Positions 41,789 through 53,398 of a DNA stretch of 64,000 nucleotides are shown piece after piece (the stretch's first letter is position 1; every line of letters starts with the position of its first letter). Source of the DNA: JAFECT01 sp035551675 (GTDB lineage Bacteria; Pseudomonadota; Alphaproteobacteria; Caulobacterales; Caulobacteraceae). The notes beneath the pieces were generated by a model. It was not told where the DNA came from, did not search any database, and saw only the letters and a program-made list of their open reading frames with translations. The translations under genes were made by a program, and so were the position numbers. The stretch lies in assembly GCA_035551675.1 (NCBI GenBank), contig DASZMV010000039.1:4230-68229 (forward strand). The letters run 5' to 3'.

Positions 41789-44101
41789 CTAGAAAGCCCT
41801 CACCGCCCCCCCGTTCACCACCTCCGTCGCCTCGTCGATCCGCGCCGCGTACGCATCAATCGCTTGTGCCGTGATCCCCGCGTACCGGTTGGCCTCTTCC
41901 CAACGCCGCCCTTCGATGGCCTCTCGCACACCCGGCAGCGTCTTCGAGCCGTACCCGGTCAACACCCCCGGCGCGTAGATCATGTTGCGGTACCACGGGC
42001 GGTCGGGCAGGCCGTTGGGGTTCAGCAACGCGATGTCGGCGCTGTTGAGCACCGTCGACACGTGCGCAGCGGCGGCCGGCGACAGCGACCCGCCCTTCGC
42101 CGCGATGGCGGCGTCGTAGGCGGCGGCGCTGGACTTCAGTTTGGCGATCGAGGCGTCCAGCGGCGCGAAGGCGATTTCGGGGACGGGGCCTTCTTTGGCC
42201 GGCGGGCCCATGGGCTTGAGCGGGTCTTCGGCGAGTTTGTAGGCGCCTTCGTCGATCAGGCGGCCGTCTTTCTCGGCGTGTTCGCGCATGTCCTTGGCGA
42301 GCTTGTGCAGCTCGTCGTCGTAGCGCTGGAAGGTGTCGGCGGCGTCGGTGAAGCGGATGGCGGGGACATCCGCGTCGGCGGTGCGGAGCACGATGCGGCC
42401 GACGGTTTCCGCGAGGGTCTTGGCGTAGTGGAAGCCCGGATCGTCGAAGCGGCGGTAATGCTCGAACGTATCGTAGGCGGAGTGATAGTCGCCGCCGGTC
42501 TGGGCTTCGCCGCCGAAGCCGATGTTCATGGCGGCGAGGCCGACGTGGTCGAAGAAGGAGGAGTAATCGGAGCCGGAGCCGAGGGCGCCGAGCGGCAGGT
42601 CTTTGCCCTCTGACGCGAGCCTGGCTTCGAGTTTTGTGTCTTCGTTGGCGCCCTTGGACAGGCCTTCGACCTCGGCGCGGCCGCGCAAGCGTTGTTCGAC
42701 GCTGGCGCCGGTTTCCGGATCGGTCACGTCGGACGCGGCGGCGTTGACGATGTGGGTCCACGAGGGCGAACCCTCGACGCCCATGAAGCCGCGGCCGTTG
42801 CCGTCGGAGTTGATGTAGACGACGCCGTGCTGACGAAGCTCCTGCTCGTGCGTCTCGGCCCATTCGGTGGAGCCCAAGAGGCCCGGCTCTTCCGCGTCCC
42901 AGCCGAGGTAGACGATGGTGCGCTTGGGTCGCCAGCCGGATTTCAGCAGGGCGCCGATGGCCTTGGCCTCGCCCATTTCGGCGACGTTGCCGCTGAGCGG
43001 GTCGGCGCCGCCGAACACCCAGCCGTCGTGGTGGTTGCCGCGCAGGATCCACTGGTCGGGATATTGCGAGCCTTTGATCATGGCGACGGTGTCGTAGATG
43101 GTCTTGAGGCTCCAGTCGGACTTGACCGCCAAGTGGATGACGGCCGCGTGGTCGCCGCCGCCGACGTGATAGGTGATCGGCAGCGCGCCGCGGAAATCGG
43201 CGGGCGCGACGGGGCCGTCGAGCGCGGCGAGGAAGTGCTGCGCGTCGCCGTAGGAGATCGGCAGGGTCGGGATTTTCAGGATGGTTTGCGCCTCTTCGCG
43301 GGTGAGGCGCTTGGCGTCCTTGGTGGCGCCGACGCCGGGCGTCAGCGGGTCGCCCGGATATTTGGTCATGTCCTGGACGGAGCCGCGCTGGATGCCCTGG
43401 GACGGACGCTCGCCGCCGACGGGATAGGGATCGTCGCGGTAGTAGCCGTCCTCGTGCGGGTCGGAATAGATGATGCAGCCGACGGCGCCGTGCTCCTGCG
43501 CCAGTTTCGGTTTCAGGCCGCGCCAGCCGGCGCCGTAGCGGGTAATGACGATCTTGCCCTTCACCGAGATGCCCAGGCGCTCGAGCGCCTTGTAGTCGTC
43601 GGGCATGCCGTAGTTGGCGTAGACCAATGGCGCGGTGACATCGCCGTCGCCCTGGTAGGCGACGTAGGCGGGGAGTTCCTTGTCGACCTGGGTGGTGACG
43701 GGATCGCCGGGGACCGGGCGTTCGGTGAGGGTGGCGACCCAGCGGTTGTCGCCGGGGCCGACCATCTCGAGCGTCTCGGAGATCGGGGTCGGGTAGAGGA
43801 CCTGGAACTCCTCGATGTGGGCGTCCCAGCCCCAGGATTTGAACTGGGCGAGCATGAACTCGGCGTTGGCGCGGTCGTGGGGGGAGCCGACGTGGTTCGG
43901 CTCGGACGCCATGCGCTCCATCCAGGCGGACATGTCGGCGGGGTCGATGGCGGCGTCGAAGGCGTGTTCGACGGCGGCTTCGTCCATGGATGGGCCGTGA
44001 GGAGCGGGGCCGTTGGGGGCGGCGGAGGCCGGGAGGGCGAGGGTCAGGGCCGCGGCCGCGGCCGTGGAGGCAAGGAGCGAAAGCTTGCGAACGATGGTCA
44101 T
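41789..44101 (-). CDS. Secreted M28 metallopeptidase (glutamate carboxypeptidase II-like)
   Basis: 770 residues, signal peptide to about residue 28, then a PA-type insert (150-240) with GKIVITRYGAGWRG. The peptidase domain has the two-zinc ligands in order: His357 and Asp367 in NHHDGWVFGGADP, Glu404/Glu405 in WDAEE, then Asp in YINSDGNG and a later His. The C-terminal segment is the transferrin-receptor-like dimerisation domain. It removes N-terminal or dipeptide residues in the periplasm. Same strand as the island's last gene, but the base composition changes sharply between them. Confidence 0.92.
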   Translation of the reverse strand: MTIVRKLSLLASTAAAAALTLALPASAAPNGPAPHGPSMDEAAVEHAFDAAIDPADMSAWMERMASEPNHVGSPHDRANAEFMLAQFKSWGWDAHIEEFQVLYPTPISETLEMVGPGDNRWVATLTERPVPGDPVTTQVDKELPAYVAYQGDGDVTAPLVYANYGMPDDYKALERLGISVKGKIVITRYGAGWRGLKPKLAQEHGAVGCIIYSDPHEDGYYRDDPYPVGGERPSQGIQRGSVQDMTKYPGDPLTPGVGATKDAKRLTREEAQTILKIPTLPISYGDAQHFLAALDGPVAPADFRGALPITYHVGGGDHAAVIHLAVKSDWSLKTIYDTVAMIKGSQYPDQWILRGNHHDGWVFGGADPLSGNVAEMGEAKAIGALLKSGWRPKRTIVYLGWDAEEPGLLGSTEWAETHEQELRQHGVVYINSDGNGRGFMGVEGSPSWTHIVNAAASDVTDPETGASVEQRLRGRAEVEGLSKGANEDTKLEARLASEGKDLPLGALGSGSDYSSFFDHVGLAAMNIGFGGEAQTGGDYHSAYDTFEHYRRFDDPGFHYAKTLAETVGRIVLRTADADVPAIRFTDAADTFQRYDDELHKLAKDMREHAEKDGRLIDEGAYKLAEDPLKPMGPPAKEGPVPEIAFAPLDASIAKLKSSAAAYDAAIAAKGGSLSPAAAAHVSTVLNSADIALLNPNGLPDRPWYRNMIYAPGVLTGYGSKTLPGVREAIEGRRWEEANRYAGITAQAIDAYAARIDEATEVVNGGAVRAF

Positions 44102-44621
44102 GAAACGGGCCCTCCCCGGCGCCGTGGGCGCGCCGCTGAAGGGCGCGCGTATACGATCCGGGGATTAAACACCGGCAGGTGATGGGGGCAAGGGTTTCAG
44201 GCGTGAGGGGCGGGTTTGGCGTTGCAGGAAGGAAGGAAGGAAGGAAGGGAGTCCACGGACCCACACGGACACACACGGATGGCTGGGGCCGGCGTGGCGC
44301 ATCCCGAAGAATTGCCCACGAAAAACACGAAAAGCACGAACGGGTCGCGCCTCCAGTGGCAGGGGGGTCCCGGCGCGAAGCGCCATTCGTAAGATTGCGC
44401 CTTCGGCGCAGGACTGGGCCCTTTTCGTGCTTTTCGTGGGCCCTCTTTTCTTTTCTTTCTTTCCGTGTGTGTCCGTGTGGGTCCGTGGACTCTCTCTTTT
44501 TTCTTGGGGCGGACCCCGCCCCACCCTTTCCTGCATTTAATTCGACCTCTCGCGGTCGGCGCTCTAGGGTCGGCGTCTCGGCGTGGGCGTTCCTGCGTGC
44601 GCCTGACTCCATGGGGGAACC
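44102..44621. other. 520-nt gap with large inverted repeat
   Basis: No gene. Contains the nested inverted repeat 44227-44491 (element B) and about 130 nt on the right that hold the promoter of the LolA-like gene. No clear promoter was seen. Confidence 0.6.
44227..44491. repeat. Nested inverted repeat with 9-nt iterated arms (element B)
   Basis: Outer arms 44250-44279 and 44462-44491 are a perfect 30-bp inverted repeat built of units such as CCACACGGA. Inside is a second pair, 44314-44340 and 44422-44441, made of the 9-nt units CCCACGAAA, AACACGAAA, AGCACGAAC; the left inner arm has one unit more than the right. The centre has two GC hairpins (GGCGCGAAGCGCC at 44372; GCGCCTTCGGCGC near 44397). 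A GGAA microsatellite flanks the left arm. Confidence 0.9.
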
Positions 44622-45383
44622 ATGAGGAAGAATTTGTTGGCCGGCGCCGTTCTGGCGGCCGGCTTGGCGGTGGCGAATGTTGCATTTGCGCAGGCGCCGA
44701 TGACCGCCGATCAGTTGATCGCCAAGCATGTCGCGGCGCGCGGCGGTCTGGATAAGCTGCGCGCGATCAAGAGCCTGCATTTCGAGGGCGACATGCTGGT
44801 CGACTTCGGCGGCGGCAACGTGAAGCTGGTGATCGACGAGCAGATCGCGCGCGGCGGCAAGATGCGCCAGAACGCGACCATCCAGGGCCTGACCATCGTG
44901 CAGGCCTATGACGGGTCGCAGGGCTGGCAGATCCAGCCGTTCCAGGGCCGCAAGGACGCCGAGGTCCTGTCGCCGGACGACAGCCGCGACCTGGCGGAAC
45001 AGGCCGACATCGACACCGCGCTGGTGGACTATGCCGCGAAGGGATCGCACGTCGAATATCTGGGAACCGAGGATATGGACGGCACCGCGGCCTACAAGCT
45101 GCGCCTGACCGAGAAGACCGGCGACCAGATCACCTATTTCATCGACACCGACAGCCTGATGACCATCCGCGAACAGACCAAGCGGACGCTGCACGGGCAC
45201 GAGAACGTCGGGATTACCGACCTCGGCGACTATGAGCAGGTGGACGGGGTGTATTTCCCGTTCCAGATCGAGTCGTTCGCGCCGGGTTCGACGCAGAAGA
45301 CCACCATCACCTTCAACAAGGCCGAAGCGAACGCCAGCGCCGACGACGCGCTGTTCGCCATGCCCAAATCGCCGGCGAAGTGA
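44622..45383 (+). CDS. LolA-like outer-membrane lipoprotein-sorting-type protein
   Basis: 253 residues with a signal peptide (MRKNLLAGAVLAAGLAVANVAFAQ). The mature domain (KHVAARGGLDKLRAIKSLHFEGDMLV…) has the unclosed-barrel texture of LolA/DUF-type periplasmic carriers, ending DDALFAMP. Annotators usually name such proteins 'outer membrane lipoprotein-sorting protein'; a lipid-binding role is inference. An 8-nt gap to the sortilin-like gene downstream means they are one operon. Confidence 0.75.
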   Translation: MRKNLLAGAVLAAGLAVANVAFAQAPMTADQLIAKHVAARGGLDKLRAIKSLHFEGDMLVDFGGGNVKLVIDEQIARGGKMRQNATIQGLTIVQAYDGSQGWQIQPFQGRKDAEVLSPDDSRDLAEQADIDTALVDYAAKGSHVEYLGTEDMDGTAAYKLRLTEKTGDQITYFIDTDSLMTIREQTKRTLHGHENVGITDLGDYEQVDGVYFPFQIESFAPGSTQKTTITFNKAEANASADDALFAMPKSPAK

Positions 45384-45390
45384 GGGCGCG

Positions 45391-48636
<3,246 letters not shown>

Positions 48637-48662
48637 CGGGTCGCTAAAGCTTGAAACGAAGG

Positions 48663-48699
48663 GCGCCCTTCCTCGGCAGAGGGAGGGCGCTTTTCTTTT
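48663..48699 (+). terminator. Rho-independent terminator
   Basis: A 12-bp stem (GCGCCCTTCCTC / GAGGGAGGGCGC with one mismatch or wobble) followed by TTTTCTTTT. It lies 27 nt after the stop of the sortilin-like gene. Confidence 0.75.
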
Positions 48700-48731
48700 G
48701 GGCGGTCGAGATTGTGGTTTGAGAAGAGATT

Positions 48732-48966
48732 GAACCACGAACCACACGAACCACACGAACAAGACGCGCCGTTGGCGCGAAAGAATTTGACCACGGAAAA
48801 CACGGAAAACAGGGAAAGAGGTCGAGGGCCGATCGCGCGGAGCGCAATCTGAATTTTGGATGCGCCTGCGGCGCGGCGGCATTCTTGTTCGTGTGGTTCG
48901 TGTGGTTCGTGTGGTTCGTGGTTCCAATCTTCTTTTTTCTTCTTTTTTCCGTGTTTTCCGTGGTTC
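48732..48966. repeat. Interleaved inverted repeats with 9-nt units (element C)
   Basis: Arm pair A: 48732-48764 (33 nt) and 48883-48924 (42 nt), both made of CCACACGAA units; the right arm has exactly one more 9-nt unit. Arm pair B: 48789-48810 and 48945-48966, built of GGAAAACAC units. The order A, B, A', B' is interleaved, not nested. Between them is a GC-rich core with GCGCCTGCGGCGC, shared with element A. Confidence 0.9.
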
Positions 48967-49017
48967 ATTCTTGCTCCCTCAGGCTCAGGCGCTTAAGGCG
49001 AGCCGAGGAGATAATTC

Positions 49018-49311
49018 ATGGCGCGGGAACGGATCGGGGCGGAGGCGGCTTGTGGGCGGCTTGACGGGTGGACGGCCGCGGAAGGGCGTGACGCGATCCG
49101 CAAGAGCTTCAAGTTCGCCGACTTCAACGCGGCGTTCGGGTTCATGACGCGGGTGGCGCTGAAGGCGGAAAAGCTCGACCACCATCCGGAGTGGTTTAAC
49201 GTCTACAACCGCGTGGACGTGCTGCTGGCGACGCACGACGCGGACGGGGTGACCGAGCTCGATGTCGAACTGGCCGCGTTCATGGATAAAACCGCCGGGA
49301 GCCAACCATGA
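49018..49311 (+). CDS. Pterin-4-alpha-carbinolamine dehydratase
   Basis: 97 residues of the PCD/DCoH family. KFADFNAAFGFMTRVALKAEKLDHHPEW contains the histidines of the EKLxHHPEW active-site motif; the following YNRVDVLLATHDADGVTELD matches the family end. It recycles tetrahydrobiopterin, usually in partnership with phenylalanine hydroxylase, which is not in this window. ATGA overlap (49308) with the following SDR gene. Confidence 0.95.
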   Translation: MARERIGAEAACGRLDGWTAAEGRDAIRKSFKFADFNAAFGFMTRVALKAEKLDHHPEWFNVYNRVDVLLATHDADGVTELDVELAAFMDKTAGSQP

Positions 49312-50090
49312 ACGGACGCGTGCGCGGCAAGAAGGCGTTGATCACCGGCGCCGCGGGGGGCCTGGGCGAAGCCATGGCGCGGATGATGGCGCGCGAGGGC
49401 GCGACGGTGGCGCTGACCGACCTCGACGGCGACGCGGTCAAGGCGGTGGCGGACAAGATCAACGGCGATCACCCGGGCCGCGCGCGAGCGTATCAGCACG
49501 ATGTGACGAGCGAGGACGCCTGGGTCGAGGTGCTGAAGCGCGCAGCCAAAGACATGGGCGGTATCTCGATCCTGGTGCACAACGCCGGCATCGGCGGCAC
49601 GCTGAGCTACGTCGAAATGACCGAGCTCGACATGTGGCGCAAGGTGCACGCGGTGAACACCGAGTCGATCCTGCTCGGCACCAAGCACGCCCTGCCCTAT
49701 CTGCGCGACAACCAGCCGGGGTCGATCGTGGTGATCTCCTCGATCGCGGGACTCCTCGCGGCGCCGGGGATGGGGGCGTACAATTCGGCGAAAGCCGGCG
49801 CATGGCTGATCTCCAAGACCATCGCGCTGGAGTGCGCCAAACAGAAGATCGACGTGCGCTGCAATTCGGTGCACCCGGCCTTCATCAAGACCCCGATCCT
49901 GGACCCGTTCGTCGCCATGGGCGGCGGCGACGAGGAAGCGGCGCACGCGAAACTGGCGCGCGGCATTCCGCTGGGGAGGATCGGCGAACCGAACGACGTG
50001 GCCTATGCGGTGCTCTACCTGGCGAGCGACGAGAGCCGATTCGTGACGGGGATCGAACTGAAGGTGGACGGCGGGTTGAGCGCGCAGTGA
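49308..50090 (+). CDS. SDR-family NAD(P)-dependent oxidoreductase
   Basis: 260 residues of the classical short-chain dehydrogenase family. The cofactor motif is ITGAAGGLGEAM (TGxxxGxG); NNAG-type motif HNAGIGG; the active-site pair is Tyr-x-x-x-Lys in YNSAKAG with Ser in VVISSIAG. Close to 3-hydroxyacyl/ cyclohexanol-type dehydrogenases in texture, but the substrate is unclear. Coupled to the pterin dehydratase gene. Confidence 0.93.
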   Translation: MNGRVRGKKALITGAAGGLGEAMARMMAREGATVALTDLDGDAVKAVADKINGDHPGRARAYQHDVTSEDAWVEVLKRAAKDMGGISILVHNAGIGGTLSYVEMTELDMWRKVHAVNTESILLGTKHALPYLRDNQPGSIVVISSIAGLLAAPGMGAYNSAKAGAWLISKTIALECAKQKIDVRCNSVHPAFIKTPILDPFVAMGGGDEEAAHAKLARGIPLGRIGEPNDVAYAVLYLASDESRFVTGIELKVDGGLSAQ

Positions 50091-50139
50091 GCGCGGCGGC
50101 GCGCGGCGGCGGGCCCTCGATGCAGACGCAAGCGCGGGC

Positions 50140-50310
50140 GGCGCCGTAGGCGCCATTTGGAAGAAGAGACCGCAGAGAAGCGCAGAGCCGGCAGTGATGA
50201 AGCGCGCTGAGCGCTCAATCTTCCTCTGCGTGCTCTATCCAAATTGGCGCTGCGCGCCGAGGCAGGCTCGACGGCAGCGAATCCGTGCTTTCCGTGTGGT
50301 CCGTGCACTC
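50140..50310. repeat. Inverted repeat, partly decayed (element D)
   Basis: Left arm about 50149-50190 and right arm 50224-50250 pair over GCGCCATTTGGA … GAAGCGCAGAG. A GGCGCC-GTA-GGCGCC hairpin opens it at 50140. At 50285-50310 a single arm of the CCGTGCTTT / CCGTGTGGT type (9-nt units) has no partner, so this copy looks partly broken. Confidence 0.65.
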
Positions 50311-50322
50311 GCTTTGGTCCGC

Positions 50323-50381
50323 TCAGTTCACCAGGCACGCGCCGCGGGTGCGGAGGATGCGGGCGGTGTCGGCTTGCAGGC
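50323..50381 (-). pseudogene. Fragment resembling the 3' end of the gene at 51183
   Basis: On this strand the stretch GTTCACCAGGCACG (50326) continues as CGCGCCGCGGGTGCGGAGGATGCGG and GGTGTCGGCTTGCAGG. It matches the C-terminal coding end of the gene at 51183-51593 (51186-51250) with a 16-nt deletion and a few substitutions. The fragment has no start and is interrupted; it is a small duplicated remnant. Confidence 0.7.
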
Positions 50382-50405
50382 CTGGGCTGATCGAACTGGA
50401 GCGCC

Positions 50406-51119
50406 TTAGTCCCTGCCGCCGTGGGCGCGGATGAGGGCTTCGTAGTCGAGAAAGTCCTGGACGTCCTTACCGTTACCGAGTCTCTCGTTCTTTTCTCGTT
50501 GTTCGGCCATGCCTAGCGCGCCCCAGCGCCCGCCCGCGTGGAGATTGGGGTTCGCGCCGTGGTTCAGCAATGTCGCCACGAGGGGCTGAACGCCCGGCTT
50601 CAAAACCGCCTTGATCAGGGCCGTCTGGCCGTCGTTGGCTTGCGCGTTCACATCGGCGCCCGCCGCCAGCAACACGCTTGCGATGTTCGAGGCTTCGACG
50701 CCGGAGAAGTTCCAGGAATAGGCGGCATCGCAAATCTGGATCAGCGGCGTTTCACCGTCCGGGTTCCGCCGGCTCACGTCGGCGCCTTTCGCAAGCAAGA
50801 ACTCCGCGGCGTGCGCGCTATGCACGGCGGCGAGTGGCGTATAGCCGTGTGCGCTGAGCAAATTCACGTTCGCGCCCGCGGAAACGAGCGCATAGAGATT
50901 GGGCAGCCAGGCCGTGCGCGCGGCGACGTGAAGCGGACTCTCGCCCGCTTCGCAAACGGCGCCCAGGTTTGCCCCCTGCTTCAGCAAGGCGCTGATCTGG
51001 TCGGCGTGGGGTCCTTCAGCGGCGACGCAGAGCTGGGCGTCGAGGCGCGGGTCAGCGCGCGCGCCGGTGGCGACGAGCAGCGCGAAGGCTATTCCGAAGA
51101 TCGCGAAAGCGGATCGCAT
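50406..51119 (-). CDS. Exported ankyrin-repeat protein
   Basis: 237 residues from MRSAFAIFGIAFALLVATGARA (signal peptide). Four to five ankyrin repeats follow: ESPLHVAARTAWLPNLYALVSAGANVN, GYTPLAAVHSAHAAEFLLAKGADV, GETPLIQICDAA…ASVLLAAGADVN, GQTALIKAV…VATLLNHGANPN. No catalytic domain. It is a periplasmic protein-binding scaffold of unknown partner. An earlier in-frame ATG (51152) is possible. Confidence 0.88.
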   Translation of the reverse strand: MRSAFAIFGIAFALLVATGARADPRLDAQLCVAAEGPHADQISALLKQGANLGAVCEAGESPLHVAARTAWLPNLYALVSAGANVNLLSAHGYTPLAAVHSAHAAEFLLAKGADVSRRNPDGETPLIQICDAAYSWNFSGVEASNIASVLLAAGADVNAQANDGQTALIKAVLKPGVQPLVATLLNHGANPNLHAGGRWGALGMAEQREKNERLGNGKDVQDFLDYEALIRAHGGRD

Positions 51120-51182
51120 GATGGCCCCCCCGATGGCGAACAACGGTATCACGCGGGCCTTCGGTGCGCGAATCCGCCACCG

Positions 51183-51593
51183 TTAGTTCACCAGGCACGT
51201 TCCGAGCAGAAGGCGCGCGCCGCGGGTGCGCAGGATACGGTCGGTGTCGGCTTGCAGGCGGTTTTCGAGGAGGTCGAGATCGGGGACCTGGCCCGGGCGC
51301 AGCGCGCCGGCGAAGATGCGGACCGTATCGGCGTAGGCGTCGACCAGGAGCGGCATGGTCGCCTGCACCCGCTTGTTGACGTTGGGGTCCGGCGCGTCGA
51401 TGCCGGCTTCGACGGTGAAGACGCCGCGGCGGCCGTCGGCGCGGACGGTATTGGCGGTCATGGTCCGGATCGGAATGAAGGTCGCGCCGCCCTCTTTCTT
51501 GCGGCCCTCGCCTTCCTGGGCGAACGCGGGCGCGGCGAGCAGGGGCGCGGCGAGAGGGGCCATGACGGCGGACAGGAACAGGCGGCGATGCAT
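51183..51593 (-). CDS. Unknown exported protein with RR signal
   Basis: 136 residues. MHRRLFLSAVMAPLAAPLLAAPAFA is a signal peptide with an RR-x-FL motif, possibly twin-arginine. The mature part reads …FIPIRTMTANTVRADGRRGVFTVEAGIDAPDPNVNKRVQATMPLLVDAYADTVRIFAGAL…, which has a FliL-like alternating strand pattern but no firm assignment. A damaged copy of its 3' end lies at 50323. Confidence 0.65.
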   Translation of the reverse strand: MHRRLFLSAVMAPLAAPLLAAPAFAQEGEGRKKEGGATFIPIRTMTANTVRADGRRGVFTVEAGIDAPDPNVNKRVQATMPLLVDAYADTVRIFAGALRPGQVPDLDLLENRLQADTDRILRTRGARLLLGTCLVN

Positions 51594-51713
51594 GCCCAGA
51601 CCCTGACCCGCGCCGCTTACCGTTTTCTTTATGAGCTGAATTGTGACGATTGAGCGCGATTGACCGCGCCGCCGCGCCGGGCGAGCAATAGCGACGTTCT
51701 CCGGAGCCGCCCC

Positions 51714-52232
51714 ATGACCGCCACGCCCCGCCTGTTCCTCGCCGCCGCCCTGTCCGCGCCCTTGGCGGCCTTCACCCTGGTCGCAGCCCCCGCCCAGGCC
51801 GGGATCGAGCACCAGCCCCAGAGCGGGACCCCCGCCTATGAGGTCGACGTGCCCGCGGACTGGATCGTCAACCGCGACGAATCGGGGAACCTCTACCTGC
51901 TGGCGCCGGACCACTCGGGCGGCGTCGTGCTGAACGTGGTGGCGGTCGACACCACAAGCCTCAGCCTCGACGACCTCGCCGCCCAGTCGATGAAGGTGGC
52001 CGGTGCGCCGCCGGCCTCGAAGCAGAGCGCCGATTCCATCGGCGGCGTCGGAGGCACGGCCTACTATTCCTCGATCCCCGAGCCGGACGGCGCGGTGAGC
52101 GTGAAAATGGTTCTGGCCAAGCTCGACGCCGGCCACGTCGCCTCCGAGGGCGTCATCCGCAACAGCGCCATCACCCCGGCCCAGGACGACGCCCTGAACG
52201 CCCTCGTGGCGAAGGTGCATTTCATCCGGTAG
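51714..52232 (+). CDS. Unknown exported protein
   Basis: 172 residues from ATG 51714 (an in-frame start at 51660 would begin before the GGAG at 51701). The signal peptide ends at AQA (about residue 28); the mature part starts YEVDVPADWIVNRDESGNLYLLAPDHSGGVVLNVV, a small beta-rich fold like periplasmic 'PsbP-like/ DUF1795' proteins. Seven nucleotides separate it from the next gene, so they are cotranscribed. Confidence 0.7.
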   Translation: MTATPRLFLAAALSAPLAAFTLVAAPAQAGIEHQPQSGTPAYEVDVPADWIVNRDESGNLYLLAPDHSGGVVLNVVAVDTTSLSLDDLAAQSMKVAGAPPASKQSADSIGGVGGTAYYSSIPEPDGAVSVKMVLAKLDAGHVASEGVIRNSAITPAQDDALNALVAKVHFIR

Positions 52233-52238
52233 GGCGTC

Positions 52239-52949
52239 ATGCTCGCGATGCTTCTCGCAGCGGCGGTTGTGACGGCCGATCCGCCGTTGTCGCCAGCGGC
52301 GCAATCGCTCATCGCCTCGGTCCAGGCTTCGATCGACAAAGTGCGCGAGCAGCAGGCCGCCCTGCCGCCGCCGAAAGACGACAGCGAACGCATCATGCGC
52401 CTGCACGACCTCGACCAGGCGCCGCGGCAGGTGGTCGTCGCTTTCGACTTTTCGACGCTCAAGCCCGAGGAACGCAAGGCGGTGACAGCGCACGTCTCGG
52501 CGCTAATCGAGCCGGTCGATCGCGCGGACAACGACGCGCTCGCAAAGCTGGTCCCGCCGGAAGGCTGGTTCACCATCAGCAATTACGGGAAGAGCACGGC
52601 TTGGGCGGCGTTCGACATCGTCCAGCACGGCGGAGATCAGGTTCGCGAACGTTGGCTGCCGGTGCTCGGCCGCTTCGTCGCCAGCGGCGAAGTCCCGGGC
52701 GAAGCGTTCGGCATGATGTACGACCGGGTGCAGATTACCCACAACCGGCCCCAGCGTTTCGGCAGCCAGTTCCGCTGCGACGGCGGCAAATGGCGGCCCT
52801 ATCCGATCGAAGACCCCGACCACGTGGAAGAGCGCCGCAAGAGCTACGGTTTCGGTGAAACCTTCGCCGACGCGAAGGGCTGGGAACAGAGCCAGCCGCC
52901 GTGCCCGCAGACGCAACGCCCGCCACCGACCGGGATGAAGCTGGATTGA
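52239..52949 (+). CDS. DUF6624-like protein
   Basis: 236 residues with a short hydrophobic N-terminus. RIMRLHDLDQAPRQ, VPPEGWFTISNYGKSTAWAAFDIVQHGGDQVRERWLPVL, AFGMMYDRVQITHNRPQRFGSQF match the order DQ...R, GW, (Q)HG.D, DRV.......PQ.(Y)G(T)Q of DUF6624, a family of unknown function. Second gene of a two-gene unit. Confidence 0.7.
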   Translation: MLAMLLAAAVVTADPPLSPAAQSLIASVQASIDKVREQQAALPPPKDDSERIMRLHDLDQAPRQVVVAFDFSTLKPEERKAVTAHVSALIEPVDRADNDALAKLVPPEGWFTISNYGKSTAWAAFDIVQHGGDQVRERWLPVLGRFVASGEVPGEAFGMMYDRVQITHNRPQRFGSQFRCDGGKWRPYPIEDPDHVEERRKSYGFGETFADAKGWEQSQPPCPQTQRPPPTGMKLD

Positions 52950-53019
52950 GGCGGCAGGCCACCGCCCACTTCGTCTAACTCATTGATTTATAAGGCGCTG
53001 GGGGACCATCCGGGGTGGA

Positions 53020-53095
53020 TGGTGGAGCTGAGCGGAATCGAACCGCTGACCTCTTCATTGCGAACGAAGCGCTCTACCAACTGAGCTACAGCCCC
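53020..53095 (-). tRNA. tRNA-Ala (CGC)
   Basis: 76 nt with encoded CCA. On the minus strand the acceptor stem GGGGCTG pairs with CAGCTCC, the D arm reads AGCTCAGTTGGTAGAGC, and the anticodon loop TTCGCAA gives CGC. The T arm is GGTTCGATTCC. Confidence 0.96.
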
Positions 53096-53200
53096 AGCGC
53101 GAGGCGCGGTCATACGGACCCGCCGCCGGAGCGTCAAGGCGCGTGAAAGCCGCGGCCATGGCGAGGCTGTGGTCTATCCACTGTCCTTCCCGCACTGGGC

Positions 53201-53303
53201 GAAGGTGGTCCGAAGCACCGATGAGGGGCTAATCGGTCAGCGGGACTGGTTGAGCTCGATCCGGACTCGTCCCTTCCCCTCATCCGACGCTCCGCGCCAC
53301 CTT
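53201..53303. repeat. Inverted repeat between tRNA-Ala and yggT
   Basis: GAAGGTGGTCCGAAGCACCGATGAGGGG (53201-53228) pairs with CCCCTCATCCGACGCTCC…CCACCTTC (53276-53303). The motif 'CCCCTCATCCGAC…CACCTTCTCCC' is a common intergenic repeat of Caulobacteraceae-type genomes. It fills most of the 303 nt between the tRNA and yggT; nothing else is seen there. Confidence 0.7.
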
Positions 53304-53398
53304 CTCCCGACCGAGAAGGGGTTTGTTTTCAACCCGGTGGCGCTTGTGCAAAGGGCTGGGACCTTGCGTCTGCCCCCGGATTGCGGCAGGGAGCGGCC

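Larger units (their letters stand above)
48637..49017. other. 380-nt gap: terminator and interleaved inverted repeat
   Basis: Contains the terminator at 48663 and element C (48732-48966). No gene. The right 50 nt precede the pterin dehydratase gene and include GAGGAG just before its start. Confidence 0.6.
50091..50405. other. 315-nt gap: inverted repeat and gene fragment
   Basis: No gene. It holds element D (50140-50310) and a fragment resembling the 3' end of the gene at 51183-51593. Confidence 0.6.

Noticed and set aside
48732..48924. Short iterated units looking like a CRISPR array
   Set aside because: Units are contiguous (no spacers), 9 nt long and mirrored in an inverted arm; no cas gene is present.
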